Of a stretch of DNA of 64,000 nucleotides, positions 42,227 through 49,663 are shown in pieces. Every line of letters begins with the position of its first letter. Within the stretch, counting starts at the first letter, position 1. Both the position numbers and the translations under genes were made by a program. The DNA comes from Verrucomicrobia subdivision 3 bacterium UBA693 (GTDB lineage Bacteria; Verrucomicrobiota; Verrucomicrobiia; Limisphaerales; UBA8199). Under the pieces are notes generated by a model, which was not told where the DNA came from, searched no databases, and saw nothing but the letters and a program-made list of their open reading frames with translations. Where the stretch lies: NCBI GenBank assembly GCA_002298785.1, contig DBMR01000073.1, positions 42,592 through 106,591 of the forward strand, in the 5' to 3' direction.

Positions 42227-43302
42227 CCGGACCCCGCTGGCGAACTTGGTATGCGTGCGCGCTGGTCATGTGGAGCCTGGCCGTCGGGGCCGCGCCGGGC
42301 GAGAAAGCCGGCAGGCCGGATGCGGACAGCAATAGGAGAACAATAATTATGAACGGAAACGATAACGCCCGGCTCGAGGGCTACTTCCACGGGGAAAGCA
42401 AATACAACGTGCTGCCCGTGCCCGCACCGCTCGACCGCGCGCTGGCCAGCGCCTTCGTTTTGCGCGAACTCCCTTCAGCCCTCGATCCCGATGCCGCGCG
42501 TAAACTGTCGCGGCTCGCCATCTTTCATGATCTCCGCGACACGGCGGACGGCTTCCTCCGCCTGTTGCGACTGGGCGAACCGACCGCTCGCGATGTCGGC
42601 CGCAGCGTCGCCGCCATCACCGCCCTGGTGTGGATCGGCGACCAGGCGCAGACCGCCGCCGCACGCCAGCGCTATGCCGAATTGCTGCGCCGCGATGACG
42701 TCGAGGAACAGCGCGAGACCCTGCTGGATGCCGCGTACGCCCTGGGGCCCGGGGAAGGCAGCGCCGCTTTGCAGCAAGCCATCAGCGCCAGCGTCGCCGG
42801 TTTGCGATTCCGGATCTCGGAATTGCGCCCCCCCAAACCGGTCCCGATCGTCGAGAACCTCGAAAGCCGCATCGACCGACTCGGGGAATTCTCAGCGCGA
42901 GAAATAAAAGCGTTGGATCGTGCGAACGGTATTCGCCAGGAAATTCTTGCTGACACCAATTCCGCCAGCCAGATATCCGCCCTGGTCGTTCTGTATCTGG
43001 AAATTCATCCTCAGGCCACGCGCCGACTCGCCGAGTGGGCGGCGTATCGACTGTTGCGGGTGTCTGACCGCTCCAAAGCCGGGGTGGTGTTGCTGGAAGA
43101 GGCTCAGCGCCATGACCGTAAAGATGAGGCCCGCCAAAAGGAGCTCGACCTGGTCCATGCGCGGGCGCTGCGCGCCGCCGCTTTCCTCGAGGCCTCGCTT
43201 ACTCCCGAAACGCGCATTTGGCTGGGCACCAGCCGCGACAACGGGACCGACCTGCTGGCGCTCCGGCCGGATTGGCCGTATCCGCCTCCGCACTCGCACT
43301 AA
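42223..43302 (+). CDS. Candidate immunity protein for cassette C, exported form with possible internal start
   Basis: A 359-residue protein whose first ATG overlaps the stop of the HExxH gene, implying translational coupling. From this start the N-terminus WYACALVMWSLAVGAAPGEK looks like a signal peptide. In frame at 42349 there is a second ATG (MNGNDNARLEG) preceded by AGGAGA, a much better ribosome site, which would give a 317-residue form without signal peptide. The body is helical and recalls the cassette A proteins in layout (SRLAIFHDLRDTADGFLRLL, VLYLEIHP, WAAYRLLR, ALRAAAFLEASL ... WLG). Homology to them is plausible but not certain by eye. Protective function is inferred from position. 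Confidence 0.6.
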   Translation: MTGPRWRTWYACALVMWSLAVGAAPGEKAGRPDADSNRRTIIMNGNDNARLEGYFHGESKYNVLPVPAPLDRALASAFVLRELPSALDPDAARKLSRLAIFHDLRDTADGFLRLLRLGEPTARDVGRSVAAITALVWIGDQAQTAAARQRYAELLRRDDVEEQRETLLDAAYALGPGEGSAALQQAISASVAGLRFRISELRPPKPVPIVENLESRIDRLGEFSAREIKALDRANGIRQEILADTNSASQISALVVLYLEIHPQATRRLAEWAAYRLLRVSDRSKAGVVLLEEAQRHDRKDEARQKELDLVHARALRAAAFLEASLTPETRIWLGTSRDNGTDLLALRPDWPYPPPHSH

Positions 43303-43327
43303 ATCCAGCACAGGAATCGCATTCACT

Positions 43328-44143
43328 ATGAGTCTCTTTGGCAAACTATTCAAACCAGCGGCGCCGGCACCCCCAGCAGCTCCCAAGCCGGTGCCGATTC
43401 AAACGCATCCGATCCCAGCGTCGCTGCCGAAGATATCCGCGCCTACGGCGGCGGAAATCGCGAAGCACAGCAACCCCAGCCCGGCGGCCCAAAAAATCCT
43501 CGCCACGAATCCGCAGCAAACTCCTTCCCAGTATCTGAACGCGCTCCAGGATCAGCGGATGGGGACGGAAATGGTCAACACGATGGCGCACGGCATGCCC
43601 GATCGTGAGGGCGTGCTCTGGGCTTCAAAAAGTGCCGGCCAGGTCGCGGACAAACTACCTCCGACGGAAGTCGAGGCGATGAAAGCCGCCGATGCGTGGG
43701 CTAAAAATCCGACCCCGGCCAATCAGGCCGCCGCCGCCGCCGCCGCATCCAAGGCCAACTGCCGCGGGCCCGGCGCCCTGGCGGCACAGGGTGCGGCCTG
43801 GGCACAACCAGCGCCTGCTGCCAGCCCAGCCGGTGCCGCGCCGGCAGCCGCGGCGTCGGGCGCCCGCCTTACTCCGCTGGCGGTTTCCGGAGCTGTACTG
43901 CTTGCCGCAGCCACCAAAGCGTATCCGGACAAGGTCGTCCCGAGTTTTAAGGCACCAGCCCTGGAAGCGCCCAAACTAAACGCTCCGACGCTGGAGGCGC
44001 CCAAGCTGCCGGTGCCCTCGTTGGAAACCCCGGCTCCTCCCGCCGCAGCCCCGCCTGAGCTTCAGACCCATACCTTTAAACAGCAGCAACCGTTCATCGA
44101 TATGGGCGTGGATATCGCGGGCGGAAAAACGGGTTTTGCCTAA
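43328..44143 (+). CDS. DUF6931 family protein linked to T6SS
   Basis: A 271-residue protein beginning MSLFGKLFKP. Two conserved parts fit DUF6931, a family often found in T6SS clusters: PDREGVLWASKSAGQVADKL with MKAADAWAKNPTPANQAAAA, and LTPLAVSGAVLLAA with the final FIDMGVDIAGGKTGFA. Between them lie Ala-rich runs and a repeat of the type APALEAPKL/APTLEAPKL, which look like flexible linkers. Part of the Ala run is a GCC/GCG trinucleotide tract near 43730. The role of the family is unknown. It closes the plus-strand part of the island and converges with the methyltransferase gene. Confidence 0.7.
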   Translation: MSLFGKLFKPAAPAPPAAPKPVPIQTHPIPASLPKISAPTAAEIAKHSNPSPAAQKILATNPQQTPSQYLNALQDQRMGTEMVNTMAHGMPDREGVLWASKSAGQVADKLPPTEVEAMKAADAWAKNPTPANQAAAAAAASKANCRGPGALAAQGAAWAQPAPAASPAGAAPAAAASGARLTPLAVSGAVLLAAATKAYPDKVVPSFKAPALEAPKLNAPTLEAPKLPVPSLETPAPPAAAPPELQTHTFKQQQPFIDMGVDIAGGKTGFA

Positions 44144-44181
44144 TCCCCAAAGAGGCACGGGCGAGTCGATGGGGGCTATGA

Positions 44182-45258
44182 TTACACGCGACGTGCCACG
44201 ACCAGGTGCGCACGGTAAGTCATTGCACTGCGATCATGCAGACGCACGTGCCACGGTAATCCATCTTTCTCGGCGGCGAGTTTCAGCGTGCCGATCGAAT
44301 CCGGTCGGGCCCCGGGAGTGAGCAACTCCCGCAGCACCGGTTCGGAGGCGCCCCGGGCCGGAGTTCGCTGAGAATGTCCACCCAGCCAGGCTTCCACTGG
44401 GGTTGCTCCGGCTGCCCAGTCATAGGGTGAACAGATCACGGCGGCCCCGCGCGGCTGCAACGCCTGGCCCATGGATGCCAGCAAAGCATGCGGGGCATGG
44501 ATGCAATCAAGCACGTTCATGGCCACCGCCAGCCCAAAAGTCCCAGGCGCAAACGGCAACGCCGCGGCGTCGCAAGCCCAAAAATCCACGTTTTCCGCCC
44601 CGGCCAGCTTGGCCGGAAATTCCCGGCGATCATAAACCAAGCCGACCCGACGGCGTGAGTAACGCACACGGCGTTCGCGCAGGATCGTGCCCGCCAACCG
44701 CAGCATCGCCCAATGCAAATCAAGCCCCAGAACCAGGCGCCCGGTTCGTGCCGCGAGCTCAAAACTGCCGCGCCCCACGGAACAGCCAATGTCGAGCACT
44801 GGGCCCGGGGACACTTCCCCCGCCAGCTCCAGTCCTTCTCCAAGCGTTCGCACCATGGACCCGGGCAGCACCGGCCCGGCTGGCTCCGCGGGATCCCAGT
44901 CCGCGTAATGGTCCCACGCATAGGAGCTCAGGTGCTGGCGATTCACCTCGTAGGCCGAGCCGGGGCCGCAACAATCACCGATGATGGACTCCGTCACTTC
45001 CCCGAGGTCGGTCCGGGCATACAGGGGCAGAATGTTTTCCGCGACGTAGCTGCGGATGTCGGCCACCAGGATCGGGATGCCATCGATGATCGGATACTCC
45101 CGCAGGCAGAGCAGATTTGAACAATGCAGTGCGCCTTCGATGACTTGATGCTCGGCTTCCCTGGTGACGAAGGCCAGGTTGAGCCGAAAGCTTTCACCCC
45201 CGGTAGATCGGCACACCGGACAAATCGGCTGCAGTTGTTCGAAATGACGACGCCGCAA
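44182..45258 (-). CDS. Zinc-ribbon SAM-dependent methyltransferase next to PAAR
   Basis: A 358-residue cytosolic protein. A short N-terminal zinc-ribbon-like region (CPVCRSTGG with later CSNLLCLREYPIIDGIPILV, Trm112-like) precedes a class I methyltransferase with SAM loop VLDIGCSVGRGSFELA and ...GLDLHWAMLRLAGTIL, then ACDAAALPFAPGTFGLAVAM. The start is set at TTG 45258 because GGAGG lies nine bases before it and it begins just after the PAAR stop. The longer frame would overlap PAAR entirely. It is presumably co-transcribed with the PAAR gene. The substrate is unknown. Modification of a T6SS component or cargo is a guess from context. Confidence 0.78.
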   Translation of the reverse strand: MRRRHFEQLQPICPVCRSTGGESFRLNLAFVTREAEHQVIEGALHCSNLLCLREYPIIDGIPILVADIRSYVAENILPLYARTDLGEVTESIIGDCCGPGSAYEVNRQHLSSYAWDHYADWDPAEPAGPVLPGSMVRTLGEGLELAGEVSPGPVLDIGCSVGRGSFELAARTGRLVLGLDLHWAMLRLAGTILRERRVRYSRRRVGLVYDRREFPAKLAGAENVDFWACDAAALPFAPGTFGLAVAMNVLDCIHAPHALLASMGQALQPRGAAVICSPYDWAAGATPVEAWLGGHSQRTPARGASEPVLRELLTPGARPDSIGTLKLAAEKDGLPWHVRLHDRSAMTYRAHLVVARRV

Positions 45259-45263
45259 ACTGG

Positions 45264-45647
45264 TCAGCCTCCGATCATGACGGTTGGACAGCCAGGAGGC
45301 AGGACTTTGCCGGTGGGTGAGGGGATGGGAGCCACGCACGCGGAGTGCAGCGTCATATCTCCCACCCGCGCCGCGGGCAAGCCCCCGATCATCACGGTGG
45401 CGGACGCCTTCATGATCATGCCCGGGCCACCGGGAACACATCCAGGCAGAGTGCAGGGGCCGGTCATGTCGGTCATGCGCGCGGCCGGTTTCCCGCCGAT
45501 CATCACGTTCGGCTGACCTTTGATAATCGTCAGAGGCAACGCCGGATGTGGCGCGGGTGTCGGCACCGGTGCCGGGGGATGCATGGGGGCATGGCAATGT
45601 GGCGCATCCTGGAGCACCATATCACCCATCCGAGCTGCGGGAGGCAT
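45264..45647 (-). CDS. PAAR-domain spike tip protein
   Basis: A 127-residue protein that sharpens the tip of VgrG and can bring effectors to it. It starts MPPAARMGDMVLQDAPH, contains two copies of the PAAR-type unit (NVMIGGKPAARMTDMTGPC and TVMIGGLPAARVGDMTLHS) and ends in CPTVMIGG. Cys and His residues in CTLPGC, HSAC and the histidine-rich PHCHAPMHP stretch could bind the tip zinc. No effector extension is present. AGGGAGGAG precedes the ATG at good distance. It is on the strand opposite the main operon, leading the two-gene PAAR-methyltransferase unit, and is the only PAAR gene in the window. Confidence 0.93.
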   Translation of the reverse strand: MPPAARMGDMVLQDAPHCHAPMHPPAPVPTPAPHPALPLTIIKGQPNVMIGGKPAARMTDMTGPCTLPGCVPGGPGMIMKASATVMIGGLPAARVGDMTLHSACVAPIPSPTGKVLPPGCPTVMIGG

Positions 45648-45801
45648 CAGGCTCCTCCCTTTCCGGTTATGCTTGCGCTGGGGTTCACGCCTCTAGCATC
45701 GTTCAATTGTGGCGCGTCAGCAAGTCCGGAGCAGCGCGGTTTAGTCGCCGGCACCGCTTGCGCACCGTCACCGTCAACATTCATTGCCAGGATATTTGCA
45801 T

Positions 45802-46176
45802 ATGGACTGGAACCTAGTGCTCATTGTCGCCGGTGTGGTGATCGCTTTAATCCTTCTGAAGCGTCTGAGTCTGGTCGACCCCAAGTCAGCTCGGGATTGG
45901 CTGGCCAAAGGGGCGAAGGTAATCGACGTGCGCAGTCCTTCCGAGTTTCAGGAGCGTCACTTGCCGGGGGCCATCAACGTGCCGCTGGGAGGTTTACGCG
46001 AGGAGATCACCCGCGTGGCCCCGGACAAGGCACAGCCGTTATTGCTGCACTGCTTGAGCGGCGGGCGCAGCGGGTTGGGCAAGCGCCTGCTCCGGGCGAT
46101 GGGTTACCGTCACGTGTTCAACCTGGGTTCCTACAGCCGGGCCGCCAGCATCGTCACCGGTGCCAAGAAATCATAA
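45802..46176 (+). CDS. Membrane-anchored rhodanese-like protein
   Basis: A 124-residue protein with one N-terminal transmembrane helix (LVLIVAGVVIALILL) and a single rhodanese domain (about 30-118): VIDVRSPSEFQERHLPGAIN and the active-site loop HCLSGGRSG with the catalytic cysteine. It probably handles sulfur as persulfide at the membrane, on the cytosolic or periplasmic side. The start MDWNLVL at 45802 is chosen because it gives a normal N-in anchor. It diverges from the PAAR gene with about 150 bases between. No functional link to the T6SS is visible. Confidence 0.88.
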   Translation: MDWNLVLIVAGVVIALILLKRLSLVDPKSARDWLAKGAKVIDVRSPSEFQERHLPGAINVPLGGLREEITRVAPDKAQPLLLHCLSGGRSGLGKRLLRAMGYRHVFNLGSYSRAASIVTGAKKS

Positions 46177-46282
46177 AGAAATTCTCCGGCAAGTAGTCCA
46201 ACCAGGTATCGGCCCGAGGTGAATTAGGCTTGTCGATAACCAGCCAGAGGCGTAAAAGCTATTCTGGTATTGGTAATATTCT

Positions 46283-48382
46283 ATGACTACGCTGAGCAAT
46301 TCTTCATCAAAATCGAAACTTCGGTTGGTGTTGGCTTTAATCCTCGGGAGCCTGCCAGGCCACCTCCTGGCCTTGAATACGTTTCCCATCGCGACCAATC
46401 CCGGCATAATTGAATTCTCGGGCGGCCCGGTCGTTTGCGGCACAAATTACCTGGTGGGACTGATCTCCGGCGCGAACGTGGCCAGCCAACGTATTTCCGG
46501 CACCGGGCAACTATTGGGAACGGCGACGACGATCGGCGCCAATCCCGGTTTCCCACCGGCCGCAGTGTTCACCGCGGGGAAATCCAAAGCCTTTGCGGCG
46601 TGGTCGGATACCACCATCAGTTTCGGCGTGAACATGTTTGGCCAGTTGCTCGCATCGGACGGCAGCAAGATCGGATCGGCATTCCCACTTCTGGGCAATA
46701 GCGGCACCCATGGGCCGCAATCGGTCCAGGCGGCCGCCTCGGACGGCACCAATTTCCTGGTAGTGTGGAAGGATGCCGCCAACAACAATCTTTATGGTCA
46801 GATGGTGGCAGGGGCGGGGGCCCTTTCCGGGGCGGAATTTGTAATTTATGCGTCCGCGGTCAACTTCGGCGAAAGAAACCTGGGGCTGACATTCGGAAAG
46901 GATAATTACCTGTGCGCCTGGCAAAGCAGCCTCAATGGCCAGGAATACACGTATGCCAAAACCATTTCTCCGGGCGGAGTGACCGGCGGCCTGATTCAGG
47001 TGAGTGAAACCCCGTCGCTAGACCGCAACCCGTTGGCCGTTTCATTTGATGGCACGAATTTCTTTGTCGTTTGGAACCGCGACAGCCAGGTCACGGGACA
47101 AGGACGGCCCGTTTGGACTCTCTGCGGTCGTTTCTTGTCTCCGGCCGGGATCGCCCAGGGATCTGACCTGGTGCTGGTCACCGAGCAGGCGAGTTTTCCC
47201 GCGCTGGCATTCGACGGAGCCAATTACCTGCTCGCCTGGGGCTACAATGCGGATACGCCCAATTCGGATAGGACTATCCATGCTCAGTTCCTGGACCGCG
47301 CCGGCAATCCAACGGGCCCGGTGATCACTCCGTTCTCGACCCAGGGCACCAACCCGCCGTTGTTACCGTTGAACGGTCTGGCCTTCGATGGCAACCGCCT
47401 GCTCCTCACCGCGACCTTCGGCTCCTTTGTGTTGGGCGCGAATGGGGATGTCATGGGCTTTGTCGGCGGCGATGTCTTTGGGACTTTCATCCCACGCAGC
47501 ACCACCCCGCCGGTCTTTGCCAATGCCACCATCTCCGGTGGCAAATTCCAAGGCGAACTCCGGGGTGCGCCCGGCCAAACCTACACGATCGAAATCTCCC
47601 CCAACCTCACAGATTGGATGCCAGTGGGCCTGGTCAGCAGTGACTCCTCAGAGGTTATCCCGTTGCAGGATGACCGGCCCCTGACTGGCTCCAAATCCCA
47701 ATTCTATCGATCGGTCATTGGAAACACACTGCGTCCGTCCTTCGACTTCAACTTCCTGGAATTCGTCAATGCCGGCGGTTTCAGCGGCCGGTTTACACCA
47801 TCAGTATCTTTCCCCGTAGCTTTGAATTCGTACTCCGCCCGATTTTCGGTTCAGAATGAGAAAAGCGTTCCCGCGGCTACTAATGTGTTTTTCACCGGAC
47901 CGGCGGGATCCGGTCTTTCAAACACGGCGGCTGAGCCGTTGAACTCCTACGTCGGCTTCTCGGAGGCCGGCTACCAGGCACCCGTAATTTCGAGTCCAAC
48001 CATCGCGCCTCCGGGCGTCTGGATCGTCAAATACCAGGGAACAAATATCTCCTTCAACATGCCGGATACCCTTGCCGCTTCGCGCGTGACCGTGCCTTTC
48101 CCCACCGTGACGGTGAATGGCGACATCGTGCAGCAAGTGACCTGGGTCTATCGCGATGCCGCCACCGGCGCTGTCCTGGCCGGTCCCCCCGCGTACGTTA
48201 CCGATATCCAGGTCGAAATCGACGGGTTGCCGGGACGCATTTATGAGTCTCCCACCCTCACCCCCGGAACGCTGGCGCACACTTTGACTACCTCGGTGAG
48301 TTGGTCCGCGGTGCACATGCTGCACCTGGCCTATGACGACTCGCTCGGGAATCGGTACGTGATCAGCTTCACCAAGCCATAA
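46283..48382 (+). CDS. Secreted repeat (propeller-like) protein with C-terminal verrucomicrobial-type domain
   Basis: A 699-residue exported protein with signal peptide SKLRLVLALILGSLPGHLLA. Residues about 40-400 are made of repeating units of the type SDGTNFLVVWKDAANNNLYG, SFDGTNFFVVWNRDSQ and AFDGANYLLAWGYNAD, roughly 45-70 residues apart. They suggest a beta-propeller. A domain at about 410-490 (GAPGQTYTIEISPNLTDWMPVGLV ... SQFYRSVI) matches the tail domains of the FG-GAP and GH44 proteins. The last about 200 residues are another beta-rich region. No catalytic motif is recognised. Probable binding or surface role. The DUF1343 gene follows after only eight bases. Confidence 0.75.
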   Translation: MTTLSNSSSKSKLRLVLALILGSLPGHLLALNTFPIATNPGIIEFSGGPVVCGTNYLVGLISGANVASQRISGTGQLLGTATTIGANPGFPPAAVFTAGKSKAFAAWSDTTISFGVNMFGQLLASDGSKIGSAFPLLGNSGTHGPQSVQAAASDGTNFLVVWKDAANNNLYGQMVAGAGALSGAEFVIYASAVNFGERNLGLTFGKDNYLCAWQSSLNGQEYTYAKTISPGGVTGGLIQVSETPSLDRNPLAVSFDGTNFFVVWNRDSQVTGQGRPVWTLCGRFLSPAGIAQGSDLVLVTEQASFPALAFDGANYLLAWGYNADTPNSDRTIHAQFLDRAGNPTGPVITPFSTQGTNPPLLPLNGLAFDGNRLLLTATFGSFVLGANGDVMGFVGGDVFGTFIPRSTTPPVFANATISGGKFQGELRGAPGQTYTIEISPNLTDWMPVGLVSSDSSEVIPLQDDRPLTGSKSQFYRSVIGNTLRPSFDFNFLEFVNAGGFSGRFTPSVSFPVALNSYSARFSVQNEKSVPAATNVFFTGPAGSGLSNTAAEPLNSYVGFSEAGYQAPVISSPTIAPPGVWIVKYQGTNISFNMPDTLAASRVTVPFPTVTVNGDIVQQVTWVYRDAATGAVLAGPPAYVTDIQVEIDGLPGRIYESPTLTPGTLAHTLTTSVSWSAVHMLHLAYDDSLGNRYVISFTKP

Positions 48383-48390
48383 TTCACGGC

Positions 48391-49593
48391 ATGAAGTTAG
48401 GTATCGACCATTTGCTCGCAGACTCCAGCCTCCGGGCCGCGTTGCATGGCCGGCGGCTGGCGCTTCTTGGACATCCCGCCTCGGTCACGCACGAAGGACA
48501 GCACACCCTGGACGCGCTGGCGGCCTGTCCGGACCTGCGACTCACCGCCGCGCTGGGGCCGCAGCATGGCATGCGCGGCGATAAGCAGGACAACATGATC
48601 GAGTCGGATGATTATTTGGACCCGGTCCTGAACCTCCCGGTCTTCAGTCTCTACGGAAAAGTTCGGCGGCCCACGCCGCCGATGCTGGAGAGCTTTGATG
48701 TGCTGCTGGTCGATTTGCAGGATATCGGCACGCGGATTTACACGTTTATCACGACGCTGGCCTATATGCTGGAAGCAGCGGCAACCACCGGGAAGAGCCT
48801 CTGGGTATTGGACCGGCCCAATCCGGCTGGCCGGCCGGTGGAAGGGACTATCCTCGAGCCCGGCTGGGAGAGTTTTATCGGGGTAGGACCTCTACTCATG
48901 CGGCACGGCCTGACCCTCGGGGAATTCGCCCGCTGGTACGTGGACCTGCGCGGACTGAAGGTCGATCTCAAAGTCGTCCCGATGGAAGGCTACGAGCCCA
49001 ACCTTGCGCCCGGGTTCGGTTGGCCGGTGTTTGAATTGCCCTGGGTGAATCCCAGCCCGAACGCCTCCAGCCTGAACATGACTCGCTGTTTCCCCGGCAC
49101 GGTCTTGTTCGAGGGCACCACCCTGTCCGAGGGCCGGGGAACCACTAACTCGCTCGAGGTGCTCGGCGCGCCCGATCTGGATTTTGGGCGAGTCCTGCGA
49201 CGCGCCCAGCGCTACGCACCGGAGTGGTTGACGGGCGGTCGAATTCGGCCCTGCTACTTCGCCCCAACTTTTCAAAAGCACCACGGGAAACTGTGCTCGG
49301 GGGTGCAGATCCACACTGACTTTTCCGGATACCAACCGGCGGCGTTTCGACCCTACCGCCTCGGAGCGCTGCTGCTGAAAGCCATTCGATTGGAGTATCC
49401 TGAATACGAGATTTGGCACCGCAACGAATACGAATACGAGCGGGACCGTCTGGCCATCGACCTGCTCAGCGGCAGCGACTTCCTGCGCCGCTGGGTGGAT
49501 GCGTCGGATTCGCATCCGAGTGATTTTGAGGCCCGCCTGCAGCCCGATGAACGGCAATGGGAGGAGACCATCCGGCCCTATTTGCTTTATTGA
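48391..49593 (+). CDS. DUF1343 protein, NamZ-type exo-beta-N-acetylmuramidase
   Basis: A 400-residue protein of the DUF1343/NamZ family, whose studied members remove terminal N-acetylmuramic acid from peptidoglycan fragments. The order of motifs fits: GHPASVTHEGQHTLDALA, FGPQHGM-like ALGPQHGMRGDKQDNM, VFSLYGKVRRPTPPML, VDLQDIGTRIYTFITTLAYM, DRPNPAGRPVEGTIL, and the carboxylate-rich LFEGTTLSEGRGTT. No signal peptide is evident, so the protein may act on imported muropeptides inside the cell, unless an unseen upstream start adds one. The upstream secreted gene ends eight bases before. Substrate specificity rests on family knowledge only. Confidence 0.9.
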   Translation: MKLGIDHLLADSSLRAALHGRRLALLGHPASVTHEGQHTLDALAACPDLRLTAALGPQHGMRGDKQDNMIESDDYLDPVLNLPVFSLYGKVRRPTPPMLESFDVLLVDLQDIGTRIYTFITTLAYMLEAAATTGKSLWVLDRPNPAGRPVEGTILEPGWESFIGVGPLLMRHGLTLGEFARWYVDLRGLKVDLKVVPMEGYEPNLAPGFGWPVFELPWVNPSPNASSLNMTRCFPGTVLFEGTTLSEGRGTTNSLEVLGAPDLDFGRVLRRAQRYAPEWLTGGRIRPCYFAPTFQKHHGKLCSGVQIHTDFSGYQPAAFRPYRLGALLLKAIRLEYPEYEIWHRNEYEYERDRLAIDLLSGSDFLRRWVDASDSHPSDFEARLQPDERQWEETIRPYLLY

Positions 49594-49663
49594 GCCGGAT
49601 CTCAATCCACCCCGCTGCACCATTCCTCGGCGTCCCTGGGAAAGGGAGCCGGTCGGCACTGCC

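Noticed and set aside
43725..43755. GCC trinucleotide run as a possible microsatellite element
   Set aside because: It encodes an alanine tract inside the DUF6931 gene and is explained by coding use.
45259..45597. Longer N-terminus for the zinc-ribbon methyltransferase
   Set aside because: Overlaps the PAAR gene completely; a good GGAGG site supports the TTG start at 45258.
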